Assembly: GCA_027061995.1 (NCBI GenBank)
Contig: JAMOUT010000020.1
Coordinates: 1 to 57,645 of the forward strand
Length of the DNA: 57,645 bases
Source of the DNA: Candidatus Aminicenantota bacterium
GTDB lineage: Bacteria > Acidobacteriota > Aminicenantia > JAMOAD01
Direction of reading: 5' to 3'
The translations under genes were made by a program, and so were the position numbers. Positions 26,173-34,929 of the stretch are shown here, piece after piece (the stretch's first letter is position 1; every line of letters starts with the position of its first letter). A model generated the notes under the pieces. It did not search any database. It was not told where the DNA came from and worked only from the letters and a program-made list of their open reading frames with translations.

Positions 26173-27975
26173 TCAATGTTTGTGAGTTAACTCTTTTACA
26201 ACAGCGCCTTTGCATATATCCCTTTCAAAATAACATGTATGAAGAAGTTCGTGAGCTTTATGTGAACCGGGTTTTCCGAGAAACTTTGCATAAACTCCCT
26301 CTTCTCCCATAACCATGGGATTCTCATGAGATTGTCTCATCGGAAGATTTTTATCCTCTTTATACAGACCTTCGCCTCTTCTCGCTCTCATAGCTATTGT
26401 GCTTCCGTAAGGTTGACCTCCTCCTCCTACGCAACCTCCCGGGCATGCCATAATCTCTATAAAAGCATATTCGCTCTTTCCTGTTTCCTTTATCTGTTTT
26501 CTGACTTTATCAAGAAGTTTTCTTGCATTCCCCAAACCATGAGCAACCGCAACTTTTACTTTAAGATTACCGAGTTCCTTCGCAGGTATCTCAAGCTCGG
26601 CTTCTTTTATCCCTTCCATTCCTCTGACAGCTTCAACATCAAGGTTTTTCATATTTTCCCCTGTTAAAAGAAAATATGCCGACCTTATGGCGGCTTCCAT
26701 AACTCCTCCCGTAGCTCCGAAGATTGTTGCGGCACCAGTGTATTCACCCATAAGTTTCTCCGCTTTTTCTTCGGGGATAGTTTTAAAATCAATACCCGAT
26801 TCCTTAATCATTCTGACAAACTCTCTTGTTGTTAAAACAAAATCCACATCCTGATATCCGGAATCTCTCATCTCCGGTCTTCTTGCTTCGTATTTTTTGG
26901 CTGTGCAAGGCATAATCGATACACTTACTATTTTTTCGGGGTCAATTTTATACATCTTGGCAAAATATGTTTTTACAAGTGCCCCGAACATCTGCTGAGG
27001 GGATTTACATGTTGATGTGTTCTCCGCAAAATCGGGAAAATATGTTTCCATAAATTTAATCCATCCCGGAGAACATGATGTTATAAGGGGTAGTGTTCCT
27101 CCCCTTTTAACTCTTTCAACAAGCTCGGTTCCCTCTTCCAAAATTGTCAGATCAGCGGAAAAATTTGTATCGAAAACATGATCGAATCCCATTTTTTTAA
27201 GAACAGCATGCATTTTACCGGTTGTAGCAAGTCCCGGTTCCATTCCGAACTCCTCTGCAAGCGTAACTCTGATTGCGGGAGCTTCCTGAACAACAACCAC
27301 TTTTTCAGGGTCAAGAATAGCTTTCCAAACCTCATCTATCTCTGATCTCTCCCTTAATGCACCCGTGGGACATACAACCGTGCATTGTCCGCAATTAACA
27401 CAAGCGCTGTTTCCGAGTCCTTCTTTAAAAAATGTGTTAACACTTACTTCAAATCCTCTATCGGCAAAAGCAAGAGCATAAACAGTCTGAACTTCATTAC
27501 ATACAACCACGCATCTTCCGCAAGCAATACATTTATCAGGTTCTCTTATTATTGAAACACTTGAAATATCCAAAGGTTTATCTTCAAGAATCAAAGGAAG
27601 TGCATTCATATCAACAGCCATATTATTTGCAAGCTCCTGCAAATCACATTTACCGTTTGCATAACAACTCGGACATTCGACATTATGGTTTGATAGAATC
27701 ATCTCAAGAACATTTTTTCTCATAGCTCTTAATTTCGCCGAATTTGTTTTAACTTTCATCCCCTCCATAACAGGAGTTGTGCACGCTCTCTTTGGAGCGG
27801 GTGTTCCCTCCATTTCAACAACACATATACCGCATGCTCCGGTAGGATGCAAATCCTCAAAATAGCATAAAGTTGGGATATTTACACCAATCTTTTTGGC
27901 GGCTTCAACAATTGTTGTTCCTTCGGGAACTTCAACCTCATTATTATCAATATATAATTTTACTGTTCTATGCAT
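26173..27975 (-). CDS. hydA: [FeFe]-hydrogenase catalytic subunit HydA
   Basis: 600 residues, group A with NuoG-like N-terminus: 2Fe-2S domain (CYFEDLHPTGACGICVVEME, C37-C52 region), His/Cys cluster (HNVECPSCYANGKC), two 4Fe-4S motifs (CIACGRCVVVC, CVNCGQCTVVC), H-cluster domain, and a short C-terminal extension. H-cluster motifs are L1 TSCSPGW (299-305), L2 MPCTAKKYE and L3 MACPGGCVGGGGQP. L1 has serine (302) in the cysteine pair of the textbook TSCCPGW; similar L1 forms occur among NADH-linked enzymes to my memory. It makes or uses H2 with electrons from the NuoE/NuoF-like subunits encoded upstream. No twin-arginine signal, so cytoplasmic. Confidence 0.95.
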   Translation of the reverse strand: MHRTVKLYIDNNEVEVPEGTTIVEAAKKIGVNIPTLCYFEDLHPTGACGICVVEMEGTPAPKRACTTPVMEGMKVKTNSAKLRAMRKNVLEMILSNHNVECPSCYANGKCDLQELANNMAVDMNALPLILEDKPLDISSVSIIREPDKCIACGRCVVVCNEVQTVYALAFADRGFEVSVNTFFKEGLGNSACVNCGQCTVVCPTGALRERSEIDEVWKAILDPEKVVVVQEAPAIRVTLAEEFGMEPGLATTGKMHAVLKKMGFDHVFDTNFSADLTILEEGTELVERVKRGGTLPLITSCSPGWIKFMETYFPDFAENTSTCKSPQQMFGALVKTYFAKMYKIDPEKIVSVSIMPCTAKKYEARRPEMRDSGYQDVDFVLTTREFVRMIKESGIDFKTIPEEKAEKLMGEYTGAATIFGATGGVMEAAIRSAYFLLTGENMKNLDVEAVRGMEGIKEAELEIPAKELGNLKVKVAVAHGLGNARKLLDKVRKQIKETGKSEYAFIEIMACPGGCVGGGGQPYGSTIAMRARRGEGLYKEDKNLPMRQSHENPMVMGEEGVYAKFLGKPGSHKAHELLHTCYFERDICKGAVVKELTHKH

Positions 27976-29587
27976 TTAAAACCTCCTCATTGTTTTTTTT
28001 ATTTAATATTTTTATAAAATCCTCTTTAAAATTTGTAAGAGCGCTTTTTACCGGCATTATTACCGATTGTCCCAAAGGACAAAAAGATGTCTCTTTCATT
28101 GTTTCAACGATTTTCAACATCATATCCAAATCTTTCTCGGTTCCCTCTCCGTTTTTTATCTTATATATCAAATCCACAAGATGTCTTGTCCCTATACGGC
28201 ACGGAGAACATTGCCCGCATGATTCATGTGCGAAAAATTTCAATATTGAAAATAGAATCTCGGGGATAGAGGTATCTTCATCCATCACGAGAATAGCTCC
28301 CGAACCCAAAACAGCCTTATTCTCTTTCAAACTTTCATAATCCATTGAAACATTAAGAAGTTTTTCGGATAAAAACACACCGGCAGCACCTCCTATAAGT
28401 GCAGCTTTGAATTTCTTACCCTTTTTAACTCCCCCTCCGTAAATATTAATGATATCTTTTAAAGGGGTTCCCATCTCAACTTCAACAAGACCGGGATATT
28501 CAACATGTCCGAGAATAGTGAAAACTTTTGTTCCCGAACTATTAACCGCTCCAAGATTCTTAAACCAATTGGCTCCGTTTATAATTATGGCGGGAATATT
28601 TGCCAGAGTTTCAACATTATTTACAGCCGTCGGTTTCTCCCATAACCCTTTATTAACGGGATAAGGGGGTTTTTTTCGAGGTTGCCCCCGTTTTCCTTCC
28701 AAAGATTCTATAAGAGCTGTCTCTTCTCCGCAAACATAAGCTCCCGCACCTTTTTTAATCTCAATATCAAAGTTTATACCTGATTCAAGTATGTTTTTAC
28801 CAAGCAGATTGAATTTTCTCGCATCATCAATAGCCTTTTGAGTTCTCTCAATGGATAATTGATACTCGCCTCTGATATATATATACCCTTTTTCAGCTCC
28901 GACAGCATATCCGCCTATTATCATGGCTTCTATAAGTTTATGGGGGTCACCTTCCAAAATCAACCTGTCTTTGTATGTTCCGGGTTCGCCTTCGTCAGCA
29001 TTGCAAATCAGATATTTTTCATCTCCCGGAGTTCTTCTTGTAAAATCCCATTTTAAGCCTGTGGGAAAACCCGCTCCCCCTCTTCCTCTGAGCCCAGAAT
29101 TTTTCACTTCTTCTATAATCTCTTCCGGTTTTATTTTTTCGGATATTATTTTTTCAATGGCCGAATATCCCCCTTTGGCAATAACCTCCTCCATATCAAG
29201 TGTATTTATTATACTGCATCTGTCAAGAACAACTCTCTTTTGTTCCCTTGTTAACCCTACCGTCTTATAATCAACAATCTTACCCGCTCTCTTTTCTCCG
29301 TAATCATGCTCAATCCTTTTGACAATCCTACCTTTAACTATATGCTCTTCAAAAATCTCCTTAACATCGGAGGGTTTTACATTATAATAATACAATCTTT
29401 CGGGATATATTATCATAACCACACCCTTTCCTACGACTCCCACAGGACCGGTTTCAATAACTTTCACCTCATCCTTCAGATTGTTTTTTTCAATAAGCTC
29501 TGATAACTCTCTTTTAACCTCTATTGCCCCATGTTCAACAGCTTCTTCATCCATAGGGATGATTATGTGCATTCTATAAAAGCTCAT
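27968..29587 (-). CDS. hydB: NuoF-like flavin subunit of the hydrogenase (HydB type)
   Basis: 539 residues. The FMN/NADH site (GLRGRGGAGFPTGLKW, CNADEGEPGTYKDRL, CGEETALIESLEG) and the 4Fe-4S motif (ESCGQCSPCRIG ... CPLG) are intact. The N-terminal thioredoxin-like domain, which in HydB-type proteins carries a 2Fe-2S cluster, has lost its cysteines: ETGPVGVVG at 45-53 replaces the usual TGCxGxC. The C-terminal double 4Fe-4S domain of some HydB proteins is also absent. It takes electrons from NADH (or gives them) and works with the preceding NuoE-like subunit. Its start overlaps the nuoE stop, and it overlaps hydA by 8 nt. Confidence 0.92.
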   Translation of the reverse strand: MSFYRMHIIIPMDEEAVEHGAIEVKRELSELIEKNNLKDEVKVIETGPVGVVGKGVVMIIYPERLYYYNVKPSDVKEIFEEHIVKGRIVKRIEHDYGEKRAGKIVDYKTVGLTREQKRVVLDRCSIINTLDMEEVIAKGGYSAIEKIISEKIKPEEIIEEVKNSGLRGRGGAGFPTGLKWDFTRRTPGDEKYLICNADEGEPGTYKDRLILEGDPHKLIEAMIIGGYAVGAEKGYIYIRGEYQLSIERTQKAIDDARKFNLLGKNILESGINFDIEIKKGAGAYVCGEETALIESLEGKRGQPRKKPPYPVNKGLWEKPTAVNNVETLANIPAIIINGANWFKNLGAVNSSGTKVFTILGHVEYPGLVEVEMGTPLKDIINIYGGGVKKGKKFKAALIGGAAGVFLSEKLLNVSMDYESLKENKAVLGSGAILVMDEDTSIPEILFSILKFFAHESCGQCSPCRIGTRHLVDLIYKIKNGEGTEKDLDMMLKIVETMKETSFCPLGQSVIMPVKSALTNFKEDFIKILNKKNNEEVLNA

Positions 29588-30042
29588 TTTTCCCTCCTAA
29601 GTTGTTCGATTATCTCTTTTATCTTTTCAGGATTAAGGTTTCCATAGACCCTATCATTAATCATCATCGCAGGAGCTACTCCGCATACCCCGAGACAAGA
29701 ACTCATCTCAAGGGTGAACAGTTTATCCTCTGTCGTCTCTCCGAATTTGACTCCGAGAACTTTCATAAGCTCTTTGGAAATCGTTGTCGAACCCATCAAA
29801 TGACACGGCGGGGATTGACATATTCTGACAATATATTTTCCTCTCGGTTTCAAACTATACATAGTATAAAAAGTCGCCACCCCATGAACAAAACTATAGG
29901 GAAGCCCGAGATAATCGGAAGCCGCAATTAAATCCTCTTTATCAAGATAATGCTCCTCTTTTGAATCCTGTATCTCATGGAGCATACTAAGAAGATTTTC
30001 CGCTTTTTTCTCAAAGCCATTTATTATTTCATCTCTTTTCAT
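29584..30042 (-). CDS. hydC: NuoE-like 2Fe-2S subunit of the hydrogenase (HydC type)
   Basis: 152 residues. A helical N-terminus is followed by the thioredoxin-like domain, with all four ligands present: CQSPPC and SSCLGVCGVAP. It relays electrons between the NuoF flavin and HydA in trimeric NADH-linked hydrogenases. It lies directly before the second NuoF gene (ATGA overlap), as in HydC-HydB pairs elsewhere. GAGG precedes the ATG. Confidence 0.9.
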   Translation of the reverse strand: MKRDEIINGFEKKAENLLSMLHEIQDSKEEHYLDKEDLIAASDYLGLPYSFVHGVATFYTMYSLKPRGKYIVRICQSPPCHLMGSTTISKELMKVLGVKFGETTEDKLFTLEMSSCLGVCGVAPAMMINDRVYGNLNPEKIKEIIEQLRREK

Positions 30043-30050
30043 ATTTCACC

Positions 30051-33000
30051 TCACAGCATCTCTTCTAATTTCAGATGTTTTTTTTCAGCTTTTCCTTTTG
30101 ATTTTTCCAATATCAAAGATTTACCTCTATCGCAATGAAGACATCTTCTCGCCTCCTCTATGGCATTATCAAGAGATAAACCTTTGTTTACCTCAAGAAG
30201 CATGTCTCTTATTCTCATCTCAATATCCGAATACTCGGGTTTTTTTCGCGGTAAAACCTTTAAATATTTATCCTCATCATAACTGTTTTCAAGTTCGCCT
30301 CTTTCATCTGTAAAAAGTTCACCCGAATAACCGAGGAATTTATCAATCTCAATTGCAGCTTTTCTACCTTGAGCAACAGCTTCGATAACGGTTGAAGGAT
30401 AATAAGCATCTCCTCCCGCAAAAATCCCTTTTTCGGAACTCATCATTGTTTCAGTATCAATCTTTATATGTCCGTTTTTCTCAAGTTCAAGTCCCATATG
30501 AAGCTTACTGAAAGTAAGTTTTTGCCCTATACAGGGGATTACCAAATCAGCCTTTATCGTAAATTCGGTTACATCAACAGGAATAGGTCTTCTTCTACCG
30601 GATGAATCAAACTCACCGAGTTCGGTTCTTATGAATTTCATTGCTTTAACTTTCCCTTTTTCATCCTTAATTATCTCGATGGGATTTGTTAAAAATTCCA
30701 TCTCTATACCCTCTTCTTCACTCTCTATAATCTCTTCTCTTAATGCGGGCATCTCAGCTTTCGTTCTTCTGTAAACAATTTTAACATTTTTAGCTCCGAG
30801 TCTCAGGGCTGTTCTCGCGGCATCTGTTGCTGTGGAACCTCCACCGATAACAATAACATTATCTCCAACTTCCATTTTTTCTCCGAGATTAATTTTCCTC
30901 AAAAAATCTATTCCCGAGATAACTCCTTCAGCATCTTCCCCTTTTATACGCATCTCTCTGGCAGTATGAGCTCCGGTTCCTATAAAAATAGCATTGAATC
31001 CCTCGGCTTTAAGTTTTTCAAGAGATTCAACTCTTGTATTTAATCTGATTTCAACTCCGGCTTCCTCTATAACCTTAACCTCTTTTTCAATATATTTTTT
31101 AGGTAATCTGTATTCGGGAATACCAACGGTCATCATACCTCCGGCTACGGGAAGTGCTTCAAAAACAACAGGTTTATACCCCATCCTCGTAAGATAAAAA
31201 CCGCATGCCAAACCGGCGGGACCTGCACCGACAATAGCAATTTTTTCTTTTTTCGGATTTTCTGGAGGTTTGAATGCGGGGGCATTTTCAAGAGCCCAAT
31301 CGGCAAAAACTCTTTTGACCTCTCTTATTGCAATAGGTTCATCGAATTTTCCCCTTTCACATTTCTGCTCGCAAAATGCGGGACAAACTCTCGCACATGC
31401 GGAAGGAAACGGATTATTTTTCATATGGGTAAGATATGCTTTTTCAAGATCCCCGTCACCCATGTATCCTATATATCTTGCGGCATCAACATTCGAGGGG
31501 CAAGTATTCTGACAAGGGGCATAAAAAAGAGTTGCACAAACTCCTGCGGAACATCTTTTTTCAACAATATGCTCTATATACTCATCTCTGAAATATCTTA
31601 TCGTGGATAAAACAGGGTTAGGCGCAGATTGCCCCAGCCCGCAAAGCGAGGTTTCCTTTATGGCATTCCCGAGTTCAATAAGTTTATCTATATCATCGAG
31701 TTTTCCTTCCCCTTCGGTGATTCTATCCAAAATAGTATGCATCTGTTTTAATCCTATCCTGCAAGGGGAACATTGACCGCAAGATTCCTCTATCGTAAAC
31801 TCAAGGAAAAATTTCGCAATATTCACCATACATGTATCTTCATCAAGAACAATCATTCCGCCCGAACCCATAATAGCTCCGAGCTCTTTTAATGATTCAT
31901 AATCAATCGCCGTATTAAGATACTCTTTCGGGATACAACCTCCGGAAGGTCCTCCCGATTGAACAGCTTTGAATTTTTTATCATTGGGAATTCCTCCCCC
32001 TATATCATATATCAATTCTCCGAGAGTTATACCCATGGGAACTTCAACAAGTCCGGTATTTCTGACATTGCCGGAAAGTGCGAAAACTTTTGTCCCTTTG
32101 CTTTTCTCGGTTCCTATGGAAGCAAACCAATCGGAACCATTAATTAAAATATGCCTGACATTTGCAAAAGTCTCGACATTATTAATTAAAGTGGGTTTCC
32201 CCCATAGCCCTTTCTGAGCCGGAAAAGGGGGTTTGGGCCTGGGTTGACCTCTCTCACCCTCTATCGAAGCAAGAAGCGCTGTTTCCTCTCCGCAAACAAA
32301 AGCTCCCGCTCCCATTCTAAGCTCAATATCAAATGAAAAATCGGTTTCAAAAATATTATTTCCGAGAAGTCCGAGTTCTTTGGCTTGTTTTATCGCTATC
32401 TCAAGTCTGCTTATCGCCAAAGGATACTCGGCTCTTACATATATATAACCTTTATCAGCTCCTATTGAATAACCTGCAATAGCCATCCCTTCAAGAACAG
32501 CATGAGGGTCGCCTTCAAGAACTGCTCTATCCATGAAAGCTCCGGGATCTCCCTCATCAGCATTACAAACAACATATTTTTCCTCTCCTTCCGCCGCTTT
32601 CGTGAATTTCCATTTTAAGCCTGACGGAAAACCGGCTCCCCCTCTTCCTCTCAAACCTGATTTAATCATGTTTTCTATAACTTCATCACGGCTCATTTCC
32701 GTTAAAGCTTTTCCGAGAGCTTCATAACCTTGCTGAGAGATATACTCCTCTATGTTTTCAGGATCTATCTTTCCGCAGTTTGACAGAACAATCTTTTTCT
32801 GTTTCTCGAAAAAAGGAACCTGTTTTTTCTCTTCAACAATTTTCCTCGCTTCCGGAGTTTCCCAAATGAGTCTTTTAAGTGGTCTTCCTTTATAAAAATG
32901 TTCTTCTACAAGTTCTTCAATATCTTCCTCTTTAATTTTTATATAAAAGGCTCCGTCAGGGTAAACAACCATAACGGGACCAAGTTCACAAGGTCCCATA

Positions 33001-33140
33001 CACCCTGTTTCAACAACATTAACCTCATCCATCAACCCTTTTTCCTCAAGAACACTAATTAATTTATCTTTTATCTCATGACTGTGTGAAGAGATACATG
33101 AGCCTCCTCCGCACACAAGAACATCCAATCTTTTTGGCAT
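30051..33140 (-). CDS. NuoF fused to a GltD/NfnB-like flavoprotein (Stn-type)
   Basis: 1029 residues in one frame. N-terminal 2Fe-2S thioredoxin domain with C10, C15, C47 and C51; NuoF core with GLRGRGGAGFPSGLKW, CGEETALLASIEG and ESCGQCSPCRIG...CGLG; then a GltD/NfnB module from about residue 545, with CQNTCP and CARVCPAFCEQKC for Fe-S clusters, FAD-binding IAIVGAGPAGLACGFYL and NADPH-type VIVIGGGSTATDAARTA. The C-terminus has a RRCLHCD motif. This architecture resembles the large subunit of the Sporomusa-type transhydrogenase (Stn), which links NADH, NADPH and ferredoxin. It could confer NADPH access on the hydrogenase. AAGGAGG precedes the ATG. Confidence 0.88.
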   Translation of the reverse strand: MPKRLDVLVCGGGSCISSHSHEIKDKLISVLEEKGLMDEVNVVETGCMGPCELGPVMVVYPDGAFYIKIKEEDIEELVEEHFYKGRPLKRLIWETPEARKIVEEKKQVPFFEKQKKIVLSNCGKIDPENIEEYISQQGYEALGKALTEMSRDEVIENMIKSGLRGRGGAGFPSGLKWKFTKAAEGEEKYVVCNADEGDPGAFMDRAVLEGDPHAVLEGMAIAGYSIGADKGYIYVRAEYPLAISRLEIAIKQAKELGLLGNNIFETDFSFDIELRMGAGAFVCGEETALLASIEGERGQPRPKPPFPAQKGLWGKPTLINNVETFANVRHILINGSDWFASIGTEKSKGTKVFALSGNVRNTGLVEVPMGITLGELIYDIGGGIPNDKKFKAVQSGGPSGGCIPKEYLNTAIDYESLKELGAIMGSGGMIVLDEDTCMVNIAKFFLEFTIEESCGQCSPCRIGLKQMHTILDRITEGEGKLDDIDKLIELGNAIKETSLCGLGQSAPNPVLSTIRYFRDEYIEHIVEKRCSAGVCATLFYAPCQNTCPSNVDAARYIGYMGDGDLEKAYLTHMKNNPFPSACARVCPAFCEQKCERGKFDEPIAIREVKRVFADWALENAPAFKPPENPKKEKIAIVGAGPAGLACGFYLTRMGYKPVVFEALPVAGGMMTVGIPEYRLPKKYIEKEVKVIEEAGVEIRLNTRVESLEKLKAEGFNAIFIGTGAHTAREMRIKGEDAEGVISGIDFLRKINLGEKMEVGDNVIVIGGGSTATDAARTALRLGAKNVKIVYRRTKAEMPALREEIIESEEEGIEMEFLTNPIEIIKDEKGKVKAMKFIRTELGEFDSSGRRRPIPVDVTEFTIKADLVIPCIGQKLTFSKLHMGLELEKNGHIKIDTETMMSSEKGIFAGGDAYYPSTVIEAVAQGRKAAIEIDKFLGYSGELFTDERGELENSYDEDKYLKVLPRKKPEYSDIEMRIRDMLLEVNKGLSLDNAIEEARRCLHCDRGKSLILEKSKGKAEKKHLKLEEML

Positions 33141-33155
33141 TAATTCCTCCTTAAC

Positions 33156-33518
33156 TTATTTTTTAACTTCAAGAATATAATCTGAAACAGGATTACCGTT
33201 AACTATATGTTCGGCGATAATTTTTCTTGCGACTTCGGCACTAACATCACCGTAAACTATGGATGGTTTTCCCTCTTCCTCAACAGTAATAACAGGTTCA
33301 TTAGATGATAATCCTCTCTCCCCCGTCTGAGTAACAAGAACATCTTTTAAACCTCTTTTCGCTATCTCGTCAAGAAGTGCTTTAAGGGTGTCTCTTGCAC
33401 CGGCCGCGATACCGCTTGTCCCCATTCCAACGATTATTTTGATTTTGAATTTACCGTCTCTGAGAGTCATCTCTTTTTCATATTTTTCTCTTATCTTCTT
33501 TAAATCCTCAAGTTTCAT
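33156..33518 (-). CDS. HndB-like thioredoxin-fold subunit without cysteines
   Basis: 120 residues. IIVGMGTSGIAAGARDTLKA and VTQTGERGLSSNEP align with HndB/2Fe-2S ferredoxin-like subunits, in which the motifs read GTCGIAAGA and TGCxGLC. Here the cluster positions are S35, E67 and S71, and the whole protein contains no cysteine, so it cannot carry a 2Fe-2S cluster. The fold and flanks remain, so it is probably kept as a structural subunit. It lies between NuoE and the NuoF-GltD fusion, and has AAGGAGG before its ATG. Confidence 0.8.
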   Translation of the reverse strand: MKLEDLKKIREKYEKEMTLRDGKFKIKIIVGMGTSGIAAGARDTLKALLDEIAKRGLKDVLVTQTGERGLSSNEPVITVEEEGKPSIVYGDVSAEVARKIIAEHIVNGNPVSDYILEVKK

Positions 33519-33536
33519 GTTTTCCTCCTTATTAAG

Positions 33537-34037
33537 TTAATTGGTTTCAGCTTTTTTAAAATCTTTAATAATATTGATAACTTTCTGAGGGCTTAATCTA
33601 CCGTAAACCTCCTCATCAATAACCATAACAGGAGCAAGTCCGCACGCTCCGAAACATCTTGCCGTGGACAGGGTGAAAAATTTATCTTCTGTTGTGCTTC
33701 CCACTTCAATATTAAGTTCTTTCTTAATAGCATCTATAACATCTTTCGCCCCTTTAACATGGCACGCTGTTCCGAGACAAACATTGATTACATGTTTTCC
33801 GATAGGTTCGGTTCTGAAAAAATTATAAAAAGTAACAACTCCGTAAACCTTTGAAAAAGGGATATTCAGCTCTCTCGCCACAAAAAACTGAACCTCTTTC
33901 GGAAGATAGCCGAAAATACCCTGTGCCTTGTGTAAAACCTGAATCAATGGCCCGGGTGTGTTTCGGTGTTCTTCGATAAATTTTTTTAATTCCCTGTAAT
34001 GATCATTATCCGGGATATGAAGACTTTCGGTTTCCAT
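33537..34037 (-). CDS. NuoE-like 2Fe-2S subunit (first copy)
   Basis: 166 residues. Helical N-terminus, then the 2Fe-2S site CLGTAC and ARCFGACGLAP with all four cysteines. It presumably pairs with the NuoF-GltD fusion encoded two genes on. Its sequence differs from the second NuoE copy, so the duplication is not recent. AAAGGAGG lies six nt before the ATG. Confidence 0.9.
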   Translation of the reverse strand: METESLHIPDNDHYRELKKFIEEHRNTPGPLIQVLHKAQGIFGYLPKEVQFFVARELNIPFSKVYGVVTFYNFFRTEPIGKHVINVCLGTACHVKGAKDVIDAIKKELNIEVGSTTEDKFFTLSTARCFGACGLAPVMVIDEEVYGRLSPQKVINIIKDFKKAETN

Positions 34038-34081
34038 TTAAACCTCCTTTATAATATTTATAAATACACAATATAAAAAGC

Positions 34082-34411
34082 TCATTTTTTAAGAATCTCA
34101 TACAATTGCCCTGATATTTCAAAAGAACTTTTACTGGTTTTCAACAGGTAAATCTCTTCCTCTCTTGCCTTTTCGATCAGTTTTTCATCCGGAAACGATT
34201 TTCCCGCAATTATTATCGCTGAAATTTTTTTAAGTTGGGCAACGGCAAGAATATTAAGATGCCTTTGGATTGTAATCCATACACAGTTTTCCTTTGCATT
34301 TGCTATAACATCCGATAAAAGATCGGCGGTATAACCATCCGTAACTTCTTTGTCTTTTCCTTTAACCAATATCTCTAATTCCAACAAATTAATTATCTGG
34401 CGTATTACCAT
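34082..34411 (-). CDS. DRTGG-domain protein
   Basis: 109 residues. VTDGYTADLLSDVIANA, then WITIQRHLNILAVAQLKK and AIIIAGKSFPDEKLIEKARE, match the DRTGG domain (PF07085) as found at the head of [FeFe]-hydrogenase operons in Thermotogae and Clostridia. Those are often followed by sensor or kinase genes, which are missing here. It is the first gene of the operon, with GAGG nine nt before the ATG. Likely a ligand-binding regulatory protein. Confidence 0.75.
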   Translation of the reverse strand: MVIRQIINLLELEILVKGKDKEVTDGYTADLLSDVIANAKENCVWITIQRHLNILAVAQLKKISAIIIAGKSFPDEKLIEKAREEEIYLLKTSKSSFEISGQLYEILKK

Positions 34412-34424
34412 TTTAAAACCTCAA

Positions 34425-34442
34425 TCGTTAAGTCTTTAACAA
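34425..34442. promoter_or_regulatory. Rex-type operator of the hydrogenase operon
   Basis: On the minus strand TTGTTAA, AGAC, TTAACGA: 13 of 14 arm positions match the TTGTTAA-N4-TTAACAA site bound by the NADH-sensing repressor Rex in anaerobes. It lies over the predicted start site, just after the -10 box, where a repressor blocks transcription. High NADH would release Rex and turn on H2 production. No rex gene lies in the window. Confidence 0.7.
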
Positions 34443-34445
34443 TAT

Positions 34446-34474
34446 AATATACTTTAATATTCGGAAAAAATCAA
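34446..34474 (-). promoter_or_regulatory. Promoter of the hydrogenase operon
   Basis: Minus-strand TTGATT (34469-34474), 17-nt spacer, TATATT (34446-34451). Start expected near 34439, inside the Rex-like site. It would drive all 13 genes down to hydE, as I see no other promoter in the short gaps. Confidence 0.65.
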
Positions 34475-34617
34475 GAGTTTCTTTGAAAATTAATTTTTTT
34501 CATAATCGGTAAACTTTTTTAATTAAAAAACAAAATCATACTATTCCCGAATTCCTAATTTTAAGATTATAGTTTCGAACTTTATTATATACCGTAACTC
34601 TCTGCCTATATTATTTT

Positions 34618-34847
34618 TTAGCCTTTTATCATAGAAATCGGTTTTCCGCAATACTTCACCTTCTCACTTCCCGCGAAATAAAGGTTTTCAAAATTTTTCC
34701 CGAAGAGTATTATCTTCCGGAGCATATCCCCTTATTACATTTAAAGATTTTCCCAATATTATAAATCTTCTCCCTCCGAAATATACCGTGCAAACTATAA
34801 TCAAATCCAGGGATGGTTGATATAGTCCTCTTACCCTTTATTCTCAT
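34618..34847 (-). pseudogene. Decayed remnant of an unknown gene
   Basis: The minus strand shows protein-like sequence in successive frames: an ATG frame (MRIKGKRTISTIPGFDYSLHG), then a second frame (VYFGGRRFIILGKSLNVIRG, then YAPEDNTLREKF ending in TGA), then a third (ENLYFAGSEKVKYCGKPIS, ending TAA at 34618). Removing one T from the TTTT run near 34690 joins the last two frames without a stop. The codon and base use resemble those of neighbouring genes. I do not recognise the protein. Confidence 0.35.
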
Positions 34848-34929
34848 ACATTATATAAAAGTTCAAGGTTATATTTTTCTCATTGAATCTCGTTTATTTT
34901 TTTTCGTATAATATTAATTTATCGGCATA

